DNA from: Waddlia sp964635295 | GTDB lineage: Bacteria; Chlamydiota; Chlamydiia; Chlamydiales; Waddliaceae | Length of the DNA stretch: 5,944 bases | Direction: 5' to 3' | Assembly: GCA_964635295.1 (NCBI GenBank) | Contig: CAZWOB010000117.1 | Span: forward strand, 1 to 5,944 | Part shown: positions 1-5,944 of the stretch, piece by piece | Layout of the letters: each line of letters opens with the position of its first letter | Position numbering within the stretch: position 1 is the first letter of the stretch | The notes under the pieces: generated by a model | Seen by the model: only the letters and a program-made list of their open reading frames with translations | The model's database searches: none | What the model was told of the DNA's origin: nothing | Translations under genes and position numbers: made by a program

Positions 1-837
1 TTGACCAAGACGAAACGGGAGCTGATCGAAATTATCCAGCAATCACATGTCAGTCCAGACCTGGACACAAGTGAGAAACTTCTGATCCAGTCGACGTTAA
101 AATTCAAGGACCGTATCGCGCGGGAGGTGATGGTCCCCCGTGTTGATGTCTTCAGCCTTCCAGCGGACACCACGATAAGAGAGGCGGCAAAATTATCGAA
201 GGAAGAAGGTTATAGCAGGATTCCCCTTTATAGAAATAATGTCGATCAGATCGTCGGCGTTCTCATGTACAAAGACATTCTTCATTCATTCATGGAATAC
301 GCGGCAAATGAAAACGCCGCTTCTATTCTGGATCAACCAGTCGAGTCTATTCAAAAAAACGTCCTCTACACCCCTGAAACGAAAAAGATCTCCCACCTCC
401 TGCACGAATTTAAAAAGAAACAAGTCCATTTGGCGATTGTTGTCGATGAATACGGCGGAACTGAAGGGATCGTGACAATCGAGGACATCCTCGAAGAGAT
501 CGTCGGTGAGATCGAAGATGAGTACGATGAAGAGGAAGAGATGCTTTTTCCTCAACCGGACGGGTCGTGGATTGTCGACGCGCGCATGAACATTCTGGAT
601 TTGAAGCAGCAGCTGGATATCGAGATCCCGCAAGAAGGCGAGTACGATACGATCGGCGGCTACATCTTTCATTGCGCGGGTTCGATTCCATCTAAAGGGT
701 TTATCATTCATCATGAGAATTTTCAAATGGAGATTCTCCGCTCTGACGAAAGAAAAGTGGAACGTGTCAGGATCAGGATAAATTTGGAACAAATGTCCGA
801 TGAAAATATTGAAAGTGATGAAAATGACGAGAACTAA
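1..837 (+). CDS. CNNM/CorC-family protein: CBS pair plus CorC_HlyC domain, 5' end missing
   Basis: This is the cytoplasmic C-terminal part of a CNNM/CorC (hemolysin C-like) membrane protein, a family linked to Mg2+/Co2+ efflux or divalent-cation homeostasis. Residue numbers count from the first base of the window. The hallmark MVPR lies at 44-47, just before the first CBS domain (about 48-100). The second CBS domain is at about 118-170 and includes the very typical VVDEYGGTEGIVTIEDILEE stretch. A CorC_HlyC (transporter-associated) domain follows at about 182-262 with YDTIGGYIF at 215-223. The last 12 residues are acidic. No DUF21/CNNM transmembrane domain is present, but the reading frame is open from base 1 and the first residues match the linker normally found between DUF21 and the CBS pair. 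The initial TTG is therefore probably an internal Leu codon and the true start lies upstream. CBS pairs in this family often bind adenine nucleotides. The stop is 3 bases before rny, implying cotranscription. Family assignment is sure; the transported ion is not. Confidence 0.93.
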   Translation: MTKTKRELIEIIQQSHVSPDLDTSEKLLIQSTLKFKDRIAREVMVPRVDVFSLPADTTIREAAKLSKEEGYSRIPLYRNNVDQIVGVLMYKDILHSFMEYAANENAASILDQPVESIQKNVLYTPETKKISHLLHEFKKKQVHLAIVVDEYGGTEGIVTIEDILEEIVGEIEDEYDEEEEMLFPQPDGSWIVDARMNILDLKQQLDIEIPQEGEYDTIGGYIFHCAGSIPSKGFIIHHENFQMEILRSDERKVERVRIRINLEQMSDENIESDENDEN

Positions 838-840
838 ATC

Positions 841-2373
841 ATGATTATCGAGCTTATCATTGGATTATTTCTTGGAATATTCGCGTTCTGGGGAATTCAC
901 AGGTATAAAACGGGAGGATTCGAACACCTTTACCGGCAACTATTGGAACAAGCTGAAAAAGATGCGGAAAAAAGCAGGCATGAGCGAGAGATAGAGCTCA
1001 AGGAAAAGGAGCTGGAGCATCAACGCAAGCTGGATCAGGAAAAGGAAGAAGCCCGAAAACAATTCCAGAAAGAAGAGGAACGTCTTCAAAAACGGGAAGA
1101 CAAGCTTGAAGCCCGGATGACTCTGATGGAGCAAAAGTTCGCTCAAATTGAAAAAAAGGAATTCATCATTTCTGAGCGCAGCGAAATGAATTCCCGGGAA
1201 AAAGCACGTCTGGAAGAATTGTCCAAAACAATGGTGTCAGACCTTGAAAAAATCTCAGGTCTAACGAGTAATGAAGCGAAAGAGTATTTATACAGCCAAT
1301 TGATCGATCAGGTCAAACTGGAAGCGGCAAACGACCTGCAGCGAATACGATCTGAAACTGAAGAAAAAGCGAAAAATGAAGCGGCGCGGATTATTACGAC
1401 AGCGATCAACAGGATGGCTGTCAGCTGTACATCTGAGAGCACGACGCAAATCGTTTCACTCCCGAACGCTGAACTCAAAGGGAGGATAATCGGCAGAGAA
1501 GGGCGCAACATCCGGCTTCTTGAGCGATTGACCGGAGTCAACGTTTTAATCGATGACACACCGAATGCAGTCGTGCTTTCCGGTCTGGACCCCACTCGGC
1601 TTCATGTAGCAAAGACAGCGCTTGCGAAATTAGTGGAAGACGGCAGGATTCATCCGACCAGCATCGAGCAAAGCGTTTCGCAAGCGGAAGAAGCGATCGA
1701 TGCTTTGATCGTGAAAGCTGGGGAGGAGGCGGCCCTGGAAACAGGACAATCCGGTCTCCACCCTGAAATCATCAAGCTCCTCGGCGCATTGAATTTCAGA
1801 AGAAGTTTTGGTCAGAATGTCCTCAAACACTCGATCGAAGTGAGCCATCTCATGGGTTTGATCGCTGCGGAGCTGAAGCTCGACATCAGGCTTGCAAAGA
1901 GAATTGGACTCTTACACGATATGGGGAAAGCGGCGCCTCCTCGCTATGAAGGGACGCACGCTCTCGTAGGAAGAGATATTGCCTTGAAATATGGGGAATT
2001 GCCGGAAGTTGCTAACGGAATTGGGTGCCACCATAATGAAATCGAGCCGACAACGGTTGAAGGGAGCTTCTGTGGAGCTGCCGATGCCATCTCTGCATCA
2101 AGGCCTGGAGCGAGGCTGGAGGCAGTGCAACAGTATCTTCAGCGGATACAGAAGTTGGAACAAATTGCTTATGGGTTTCCCGGAATTGAAAAAGCCTATG
2201 CCCTCCAGGCTGGTAAAGAGCTCGTAATCACGGTGCTTCCAGAAATGATCGATGATACTGGAACCATGAACCTGGCAAAAGATATCACAAATAAAATTCG
2301 GGAGCACATTGACTACAGCGGTAAAATCAAAGTGACTGTCCTACGAGAAAAACGCGCTGTTGAATTTGCGTAA
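841..2373 (+). CDS. rny: Ribonuclease Y (membrane-anchored endoribonuclease)
   Basis: RNase Y is an endoribonuclease that starts mRNA decay at the inner face of the membrane. All parts of the family are present in order: a hydrophobic N-terminal anchor (about residues 1-20); a long, highly charged Glu/Lys/Arg-rich coiled coil (about 28-135); a KH RNA-binding domain (about 205-270) with GRIIGREGRNIR, whose GxxG loop is G218-R-E-G221; an HD domain (about 325-430) with H330, the HD pair H359-D360, H397-H398 and D415 in GAADAISASRPGAR; and the conserved C-terminal domain ending VLREKRAVEFA. At 510 residues it is close to the usual length of about 520. All HD-domain metal ligands look intact, so the enzyme should be active. 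The ATG at 841 directly precedes the anchor, so the start is well placed. The RBS is weak (GACGAG at 826-831), which fits coupling to the CBS gene that ends 3 bases upstream. The usual Firmicutes neighbours (recA, ymdB) are not seen on the side visible here. Confidence 0.97.
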   Translation: MIIELIIGLFLGIFAFWGIHRYKTGGFEHLYRQLLEQAEKDAEKSRHEREIELKEKELEHQRKLDQEKEEARKQFQKEEERLQKREDKLEARMTLMEQKFAQIEKKEFIISERSEMNSREKARLEELSKTMVSDLEKISGLTSNEAKEYLYSQLIDQVKLEAANDLQRIRSETEEKAKNEAARIITTAINRMAVSCTSESTTQIVSLPNAELKGRIIGREGRNIRLLERLTGVNVLIDDTPNAVVLSGLDPTRLHVAKTALAKLVEDGRIHPTSIEQSVSQAEEAIDALIVKAGEEAALETGQSGLHPEIIKLLGALNFRRSFGQNVLKHSIEVSHLMGLIAAELKLDIRLAKRIGLLHDMGKAAPPRYEGTHALVGRDIALKYGELPEVANGIGCHHNEIEPTTVEGSFCGAADAISASRPGARLEAVQQYLQRIQKLEQIAYGFPGIEKAYALQAGKELVITVLPEMIDDTGTMNLAKDITNKIREHIDYSGKIKVTVLREKRAVEFA

Positions 2374-2387
2374 ACACGCCCCTTTTT

Positions 2388-2429
2388 ACTTGAAGCTTTC
2401 CCTGCTATCCTATAAAATTGCGCTCAAGT
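2388..2429. repeat. Inverted repeat in the rny-DUF3604 intergenic gap
   Basis: ACTTGA at 2388-2393 is perfectly matched by TCAAGT at 2424-2429. With one bulged A (2394) the pairing extends by two G-C pairs (2395-2396 with 2422-2423). The loop is about 25 bases and the right arm is followed by TTTTAATT. It could be a weak terminator for rny or a regulatory element, because it brackets the predicted promoter. It could also be chance in an AT-rich gap. Confidence 0.25.
2390..2418 (+). promoter_or_regulatory. Predicted sigma70-type promoter for the DUF3604 gene
   Basis: TTGAAG (2390-2395, 4 of 6 to the -35 consensus) and TAAAAT (2413-2418, 5 of 6 to the -10 consensus) are separated by 17 bases, the ideal spacing. 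Transcription would start near 2425, giving a leader of about 25 bases before the ATG at 2450. An alternative -10, TATAAA at 2411-2416, would have a 15-base spacer. The assignment rests only on consensus match and position. Readthrough from rny is also possible. Confidence 0.42.
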
Positions 2430-2438
2430 TTTAATTCT

Positions 2439-2442
2439 GGAG
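2439..2442 (+). promoter_or_regulatory. Ribosome binding site of the DUF3604 gene
   Basis: GGAG followed by A lies 7 bases before the ATG at 2450, a normal Shine-Dalgarno match and spacing. It supports this ATG as the start. Confidence 0.65.
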
Positions 2443-2449
2443 ACCTTTC

Positions 2450-4372
2450 ATGCGACGTTCGATATGTTACTGCGAGCCCAACCAGGCTTTAGCAGGCGAA
2501 ATTTACACTTGGCAGTTCATTTATACCACCGCCTCTCCCCTTCCAAAAGGGACACTGCTGCGTTTCGATCTAATGAGCGATGGAAGGGATATTGACTGGG
2601 AACTCCCCTCTGTAAATATTAAAGACGACGCTAATGTGATTTACGCTCAGCTAGAGAATGGAAAAACCCTTACAGCTGAAGAAGTTGAAGTTCCTGAAGC
2701 TTGGGCGCCATTGTATGAGTTCGAACTACCCTCAAAAGTGAATGCGGGCGAGTCGTTTACCATCGTCGTCGGATCTTCGAAACTCTCCGAGAAGCTGAAC
2801 AGCAAAAATGGAACACAGGCGCAAACCTATTCCCAAAGACGGCGTCCGTTCCTTCTCTACATCGATACCACAGGGAAAAGACATTTTGAAGATCCTGAAG
2901 TCTTTTCGATTGATATCAAAGGAAATGTTCTTTCTCAAATCAAGGTGTTGACTCCATCATTTGTTCAGAGAAACAAGCGATTTGACGTGATCGCAAGATT
3001 TGAGGACGACTACGGCAACTTAACTTCGAACGCCCCGGAAGAAACTCTGATCGAACTCACCCACGAGCACCTGCGGGAAAACCTCAACTGGAAACTGTTC
3101 GTTCCTGAAACTGGATTCATTACAGTTCCAAATCTTTATTTCAACGAAGAAGGGATTTATACGATCAAGCTGAAAAACTCCCATACCTGTGAAGAATTCC
3201 GCTCCTCACCGATCAAGTGTTTCTCTGAAAATTCAAAATCTCTCTACTGGGGATTGCTGCACGGAGAATCCGTAAGAGTGGACTCTACAGAGAATATCGA
3301 TAGCTGTCTTCGGCATTTTAGGGACGAAAAAGCGATGAATTTCTACTGTACGTCCCCTTTTGAAGACCAGGAAGAAACTCCAAACGAGATCTGGAAGCTG
3401 ATCAGTCAAAACGTGACGGAATTCGATGAACAGGAAAGGTTCACGACTATGCTCGGTTTTCAGTGGGCGGGAACCCCAAAATCAGAAGGTGTCAGACAAT
3501 TCATTTGGTCAAAAGACAGCAAGCCGATCCTTCGCAAAAAAGACTCCAAGTACAGTTCACTAAAGAAAATCTACAAGTCATTTACTCCTAAAGACTTTAT
3601 ATCAATTCCTAGCTTTACCATGGGCAAGGGTTTTGAATATGACTTCAATAATTTTGATCCAGAGTATGAGCGGGTCGTAGAAATCTATAATTCATGGGGA
3701 AGTTCTGAATGCACCAAGAAGCAAGGAAACAGCAGGCCGATCAAAGGTCCAGCTAAAAAAGGGATTCAGGAATGCGCTGAGGGATCGATTGTCGACGCGC
3801 TAAAATCTAACAAGCGTTTCGGCTTTGTTGCCGGAGGACTTGATGACAGAGGTATTTACACCGACTTTTTCGACGGCGATCAGGAGCAGTATAGTCCCGG
3901 AATGACTGCGATCATTTCTAAAGAGCATAACCGCTCCTCTCTTTGGGAAAGCCTATACAATAGAAGCTGCTATGCGACAACCGGTGAAAGGATCATTCTC
4001 GGCATCCATATCGCAGGCCTACCAATGGGGACTGAAATCGATACACAGGACAAACCCGGACTTGTCTTAAACCGCCACATTACAGGTTATGTCGCGGGAA
4101 CGGATAAATTGAAAAGCGTAGAGATCATCCGCAATGGTGAGGTGCTCAAAACATACGAGCCAGAGGATTATCATTACGAATTCGAGTATGATGATATGTC
4201 TCCGTTAAAAGATGTTTGTATCAGCAGCAAAGATAAAGAACCTCCATTCTCCTTCTACTATCTGAGAGTAACTCAGGAAGATGGACATATAGGCTGGAGT
4301 TCCCCTATCTGGATCGACTTGTCTGAAGATATTGGTGCAAAGAAAAACAAGGGGAAAAAAGCGTCGAATTAG
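2450..4372 (+). CDS. DUF3604-family protein with degenerate PHP-like active site
   Basis: This is a 640-residue protein of the DUF3604 type, whose core resembles PHP (polymerase and histidinol phosphatase-like) metallohydrolases. I see no signal peptide or membrane segment, so it is probably cytoplasmic. Residues 1-260 look like the beta-rich N-terminal region of longer DUF3604 proteins (ARFEDDYGN at 182-190). The core starts at LYWGLLHGES (265-274) and continues with LGFQWAG (335-341), VEIYNSWGSSE (410-420), GSIVDAL (445-451) and SCYATTGERIILG (506-518), all strong family landmarks. A beta-rich C-terminal part (about 520-623) ends in a Lys-rich tail (631-640). Family members normally carry His/Asp metal ligands in blocks resembling DLHGQS, TDH, PHH and SDxH. 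Here these read LLHGES, TSP (301-303), PSF (387-389) and LDDRG (464-468), so only H271 and possibly D465/D466 remain. Catalysis is doubtful and the function unknown. The frame is intact and the conserved scaffold argues against a pseudogene. The gene stands alone between two predicted promoters. Confidence 0.85.
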   Translation: MRRSICYCEPNQALAGEIYTWQFIYTTASPLPKGTLLRFDLMSDGRDIDWELPSVNIKDDANVIYAQLENGKTLTAEEVEVPEAWAPLYEFELPSKVNAGESFTIVVGSSKLSEKLNSKNGTQAQTYSQRRRPFLLYIDTTGKRHFEDPEVFSIDIKGNVLSQIKVLTPSFVQRNKRFDVIARFEDDYGNLTSNAPEETLIELTHEHLRENLNWKLFVPETGFITVPNLYFNEEGIYTIKLKNSHTCEEFRSSPIKCFSENSKSLYWGLLHGESVRVDSTENIDSCLRHFRDEKAMNFYCTSPFEDQEETPNEIWKLISQNVTEFDEQERFTTMLGFQWAGTPKSEGVRQFIWSKDSKPILRKKDSKYSSLKKIYKSFTPKDFISIPSFTMGKGFEYDFNNFDPEYERVVEIYNSWGSSECTKKQGNSRPIKGPAKKGIQECAEGSIVDALKSNKRFGFVAGGLDDRGIYTDFFDGDQEQYSPGMTAIISKEHNRSSLWESLYNRSCYATTGERIILGIHIAGLPMGTEIDTQDKPGLVLNRHITGYVAGTDKLKSVEIIRNGEVLKTYEPEDYHYEFEYDDMSPLKDVCISSKDKEPPFSFYYLRVTQEDGHIGWSSPIWIDLSEDIGAKKNKGKKASN

Positions 4373-4399
4373 ACACCAAAATAGCATTTGTACTATAAT
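4370..4399 (+). promoter_or_regulatory. Predicted sigma70-type promoter for ubiE
   Basis: TAGACA (4370-4375, 5 of 6 to the -35 consensus) overlaps the TAG stop of the DUF3604 gene. A perfect TATAAT (4394-4399) follows after 18 bases. Transcription would start around 4405-4407, leaving only about 15 bases of leader before the ATG at 4422. The match is better than that of the promoter upstream of the DUF3604 gene. It suggests that ubiE and the glycosyltransferase gene form their own transcription unit. Confidence 0.55.
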
Positions 4400-4406
4400 A
4401 ATAGTA
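4391..4406. repeat. Perfect inverted repeat covering the ubiE -10 box
   Basis: TACTAT (4391-4396), AATA, ATAGTA (4401-4406) forms a perfect 6-bp dyad with a 4-base centre. The TATAAT -10 box lies inside it. The position fits an operator at which a dimeric regulator would block RNA polymerase. All arm pairs except one per arm are A-T, so an RNA hairpin would be weak, and chance in AT-rich sequence is a real alternative. Confidence 0.4.
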
Positions 4407-4411
4407 AGAGG
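4407..4411 (+). promoter_or_regulatory. Ribosome binding site of ubiE
   Basis: AGAGG, within TAAGAGG, is a near match to the Shine-Dalgarno core and lies 10 bases before the ATG at 4422. It supports that start. This matters because the coding sequence just after the start is lost in the N run. Confidence 0.5.
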
Positions 4412-4421
4412 TTTTTGAATA

Positions 4422-5177
4422 ATGTCTAATATCATCGTTACNNNNNNNNNNNNNNNNNNNNNNNNNNNNNNNNNNNNNNNNNNNNNNNNNNNNNNNNNNN
4501 NNNNNNNNNNNNNNNNNNNNNNNNNNNNNNNNNNNNNNNNNTTCAATCTTCATCGCTATTGGAACAAAAAGCTTGTTCAATCGGTCATTAACAAAAACCG
4601 TTCAATTCAACAGTATCTTGACCTCTGCTGCGGAACTGGAGAGATCGCTTACACATTCCTTAAACATACGAAATACCAAACAGAAGCCTTTTTACTAGAC
4701 TTTTGCGAAGAGATGCTCGACTGCGCCAGATCAAAAGCCGACAGCGTTTCTGCCTCCCCGCATCAGCTACAATATATTCAAGGCGACGCCCAGCAAATAC
4801 CCCTGCCGTCATCGAGTGTTGATGCAGTGACAGTAGCGTATGGGATTCGAAATGTTAAATCTCCAAAAGCCTGCGTGGAAGATGTTTATCGAGTCCTTCG
4901 CCCCGGAGGGGTATTCGCGATTTTAGAGCTTACTCAACCCCGCTCTACGATCATGCAGTTTGGGCATCGCCTCTACTTGCGCACAGTCTTGCCTGTTGTG
5001 GGAAAAATGACAGCAGCGAACAAGGAAGCCTATGAATACCTCTCGACAAGTATTCAAGCCTTTATTCCCCCGGAAACTCTTGAAAATTATCTGATTGAAG
5101 CTGGATTTGAGCAAACTCATCGCCATCCAATGACAGGCGGTATCGCGACAATTGTCAGCGGATCCAAACCCTTATGA
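4422..5177 (+). CDS. ubiE: Demethylmenaquinone/2-polyprenyl-benzoquinol methyltransferase (UbiE/MenG), with internal gap
   Basis: This SAM-dependent methyltransferase carries out the C-methylation that turns demethylmenaquinone into menaquinone (and acts in ubiquinone synthesis where that exists). With the N run counted at face value the product has 251 residues, a normal UbiE length. After the gap it reads FNLHRYWNKKL (41-51, the family's 'FxxHRxW' region). The SAM-binding motif I is YLDLCCGTGE (65-74), followed by D93 in LLDF, GDAQQIPLP (121-129), VAYGIRNV (138-145, the UbiE 'FGxRNV' signature) and RVLRPGG (157-163). The C-terminal TGGIATIVSG matches the family's end. The ATG at 4422 has an RBS and promoter in front, but residues 8-40 are unknown, including the usual 'VFxxxAxxYDxMN' signature. 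No ubiquinone or menaquinone genes are visible nearby to tell which quinone is used; menaquinone is the likelier. The stop overlaps the next start as ATGA. Confidence 0.93.
   Translation: MSNIIVXXXXXXXXXXXXXXXXXXXXXXXXXXXXXXXXXXFNLHRYWNKKLVQSVINKNRSIQQYLDLCCGTGEIAYTFLKHTKYQTEAFLLDFCEEMLDCARSKADSVSASPHQLQYIQGDAQQIPLPSSSVDAVTVAYGIRNVKSPKACVEDVYRVLRPGGVFAILELTQPRSTIMQFGHRLYLRTVLPVVGKMTAANKEAYEYLSTSIQAFIPPETLENYLIEAGFEQTHRHPMTGGIATIVSGSKPL
4442..4541. other. Assembly gap: run of 100 N inside ubiE
   Basis: Exactly 100 undetermined bases lie after the seventh codon of ubiE. A round 100 is a common placeholder for a gap of unknown size. The frame is kept across it, and the position of the HRYW motif after it (about residue 44) agrees with other UbiE proteins, so the true missing length is probably close to 100. 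A scaffold join of unknown length remains possible. Confidence 0.98.
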
Positions 5178-5944
5178 ACTCACTTCCATTCATCAGCGTA
5201 GTGATCCCGACATATAACCAGGCTGAGTATTTACGCCCATGTCTTGAAAGCGTCCTGGAGCAAACGTACCCCTTTTTTGAAGTGATCATTATCAACGACG
5301 GCTCTACAGACGAAACTCAAGCTATTCTGGAAGGATTCCGATCACATTCAAATATTCGCTTTTTTCAACAATCGAACCAGGGCCTGTCTGCCGCGAGAAA
5401 TTCAGGGCTTGAGCGAGCCAAAGGAGACTATATTGCCCTATTAGATTCCGATGACCTCATGTTACCTGAGCGATTGGAAACACAGCTTGAGTTTCTTCAA
5501 TCAAATGAAGCAATCGACATCGTTTACACAGCAGTGACGCTTATCGACGAAAAGGGTAATCTCCTCTCGACGATGCGAAGAGAGTCGATCCCAACCGAGA
5601 ACTTCTTAGCCGAAGAATTTTTCCGCAACCAGGTGCCCTCTCCATCTACCATCATGGCAAAACAAGGAGTATTCGAATCATATCCTTTTGATTCTGATCT
5701 TCGCGCCGGTGAGGACCTTGAGTGGATCATCAGGACAGCACACCACCATTCATTCCAGTACCTCGACATCCCTTTAACATTGTATCGCAGGCACCAGCAG
5801 AACATATCAGAAAATTTATCAAAGTTACGGGAGATCGAACTGAAGATCTTACAATCGTATGGCACAGAGCATATCAGTGATTGTGTTGAGAAAAGCGGCA
5901 TTGAAGATAAAGCGTTGTATAAAGGAAAAATCCTTTTCATTATG
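5174..5944 (+). CDS. Family 2 glycosyltransferase (GT-A fold), 3' end missing
   Basis: The frame is open from ATG 5174 to the window end (257 codons, no stop), so the gene is cut at its 3' side. The product starts with the classic GT2 pattern: FISVVIPTYNQAEYL (6-20), then SVLEQTYPFFEVIIINDGST (26-45) with the nucleotide-binding D42, then NQGLSAARNSGLERAKGDYI (68-87). The DxD-type metal and nucleotide-sugar motif is LLDSDD (89-94). GEDLEW at 179-184 holds the ED pair that usually supplies the catalytic base, and YRRHQQN follows near residue 205. All key residues look intact, so it should transfer a sugar from a nucleotide donor to a glycan, lipid or protein acceptor; the substrate cannot be read from the sequence. 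No membrane segment is seen in the part present. The start overlaps the ubiE stop (ATGA) and no strong Shine-Dalgarno precedes it (only GGA at 5160-5162), which points to translation by reinitiation. Confidence 0.93.
   Translation, partial: MNSLPFISVVIPTYNQAEYLRPCLESVLEQTYPFFEVIIINDGSTDETQAILEGFRSHSNIRFFQQSNQGLSAARNSGLERAKGDYIALLDSDDLMLPERLETQLEFLQSNEAIDIVYTAVTLIDEKGNLLSTMRRESIPTENFLAEEFFRNQVPSPSTIMAKQGVFESYPFDSDLRAGEDLEWIIRTAHHHSFQYLDIPLTLYRRHQQNISENLSKLREIELKILQSYGTEHISDCVEKSGIEDKALYKGKILFIM

Noticed and set aside
1..3. TTG at the first base as a true start codon of the first gene
   Set aside because: The frame is open at the window edge, the first residues match the linker between the DUF21 and CBS domains, and the membrane domain is missing, so this is very probably an internal Leu codon.
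286..792. 168-codon open frame on the minus strand
   Set aside because: It lies entirely antisense to the CBS/CorC coding region, has no recognisable domain, and is a shadow of the real gene.
2368..2387. GCGT-AAAC-ACGC hairpin followed by CCCTTTTT as an intrinsic terminator of rny
   Set aside because: The stem is only 4 bp, overlaps the stop codon, and has a C run before the T run. It is too weak to call a terminator.
2450..4372. Reading the DUF3604 gene as a decaying pseudogene
   Set aside because: The frame is intact over 640 codons, has a good RBS and promoter candidate, and keeps the structural motifs of the family. Only the predicted catalytic positions are altered.
4205..4580. Minus-strand open frames running through the N run
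   Set aside because: They stay open only because N bases cannot give stop codons, and the rest is antisense to the DUF3604 and ubiE genes.
5524..5940. 138-codon open frame on the minus strand
   Set aside because: It is antisense to a clear GT2 glycosyltransferase frame and shows no family motif.
1..5944. Defence system, prophage, insertion sequence, CRISPR array or tRNA/rRNA gene
   Set aside because: No transposase, integrase, terminal repeats, spaced direct repeats, or recognisable tRNA or rRNA sequence was seen. The five genes belong to chromosomal families.

Overview
The window (5,944 bases, GC mid-40s by eye) carries five protein-coding genes, all on the + strand and tightly packed, with no RNA genes, mobile elements or CRISPR arrays that I can see. 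In order: the 3' part of a CNNM/CorC-type CBS-pair membrane protein gene; a complete ribonuclease Y gene (rny); a complete gene for a 640-residue DUF3604-family protein with a degenerate PHP-like active site; a ubiE/menG methyltransferase gene interrupted by a run of 100 N; and the 5' part of a family 2 glycosyltransferase gene that runs off the window.

The organism is a bacterium that probably makes menaquinone (UbiE/MenG) and uses RNase Y for mRNA turnover. No protein gives a firm taxonomic signature. From memory, which I cannot check here, a CBS-domain 'hemolysin-like' gene, a large uncharacterised gene and ubiE lie within a few genes of each other in Chlamydiae. A member of that phylum or the wider PVC group is therefore my best guess, at low confidence.

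Layout and expression: the CBS gene and rny are separated by 3 bases and are almost certainly cotranscribed. A 76-base gap follows, with a plausible sigma70-type promoter and a good ribosome binding site (RBS) for the DUF3604 gene. The next gap is 49 bases and has a good promoter (TAGACA, 18 bases, TATAAT) whose -10 box sits inside a perfect 6-bp inverted repeat, then ubiE. The ubiE stop and the glycosyltransferase start overlap as ATGA, which suggests translational coupling.

The genes do not form one obvious pathway: divalent-cation transport or sensing, RNA decay, an unknown function, quinone methylation, and envelope or glycan synthesis. The most interesting item is the DUF3604 protein. 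It keeps the family fold signatures, but most of the positions expected to hold metal-binding histidines or aspartates are replaced, so it looks like a pseudoenzyme or repurposed binding protein. I found no sign of a defence island or a new multi-gene system, and most of the region looks like ordinary chromosomal housekeeping content.
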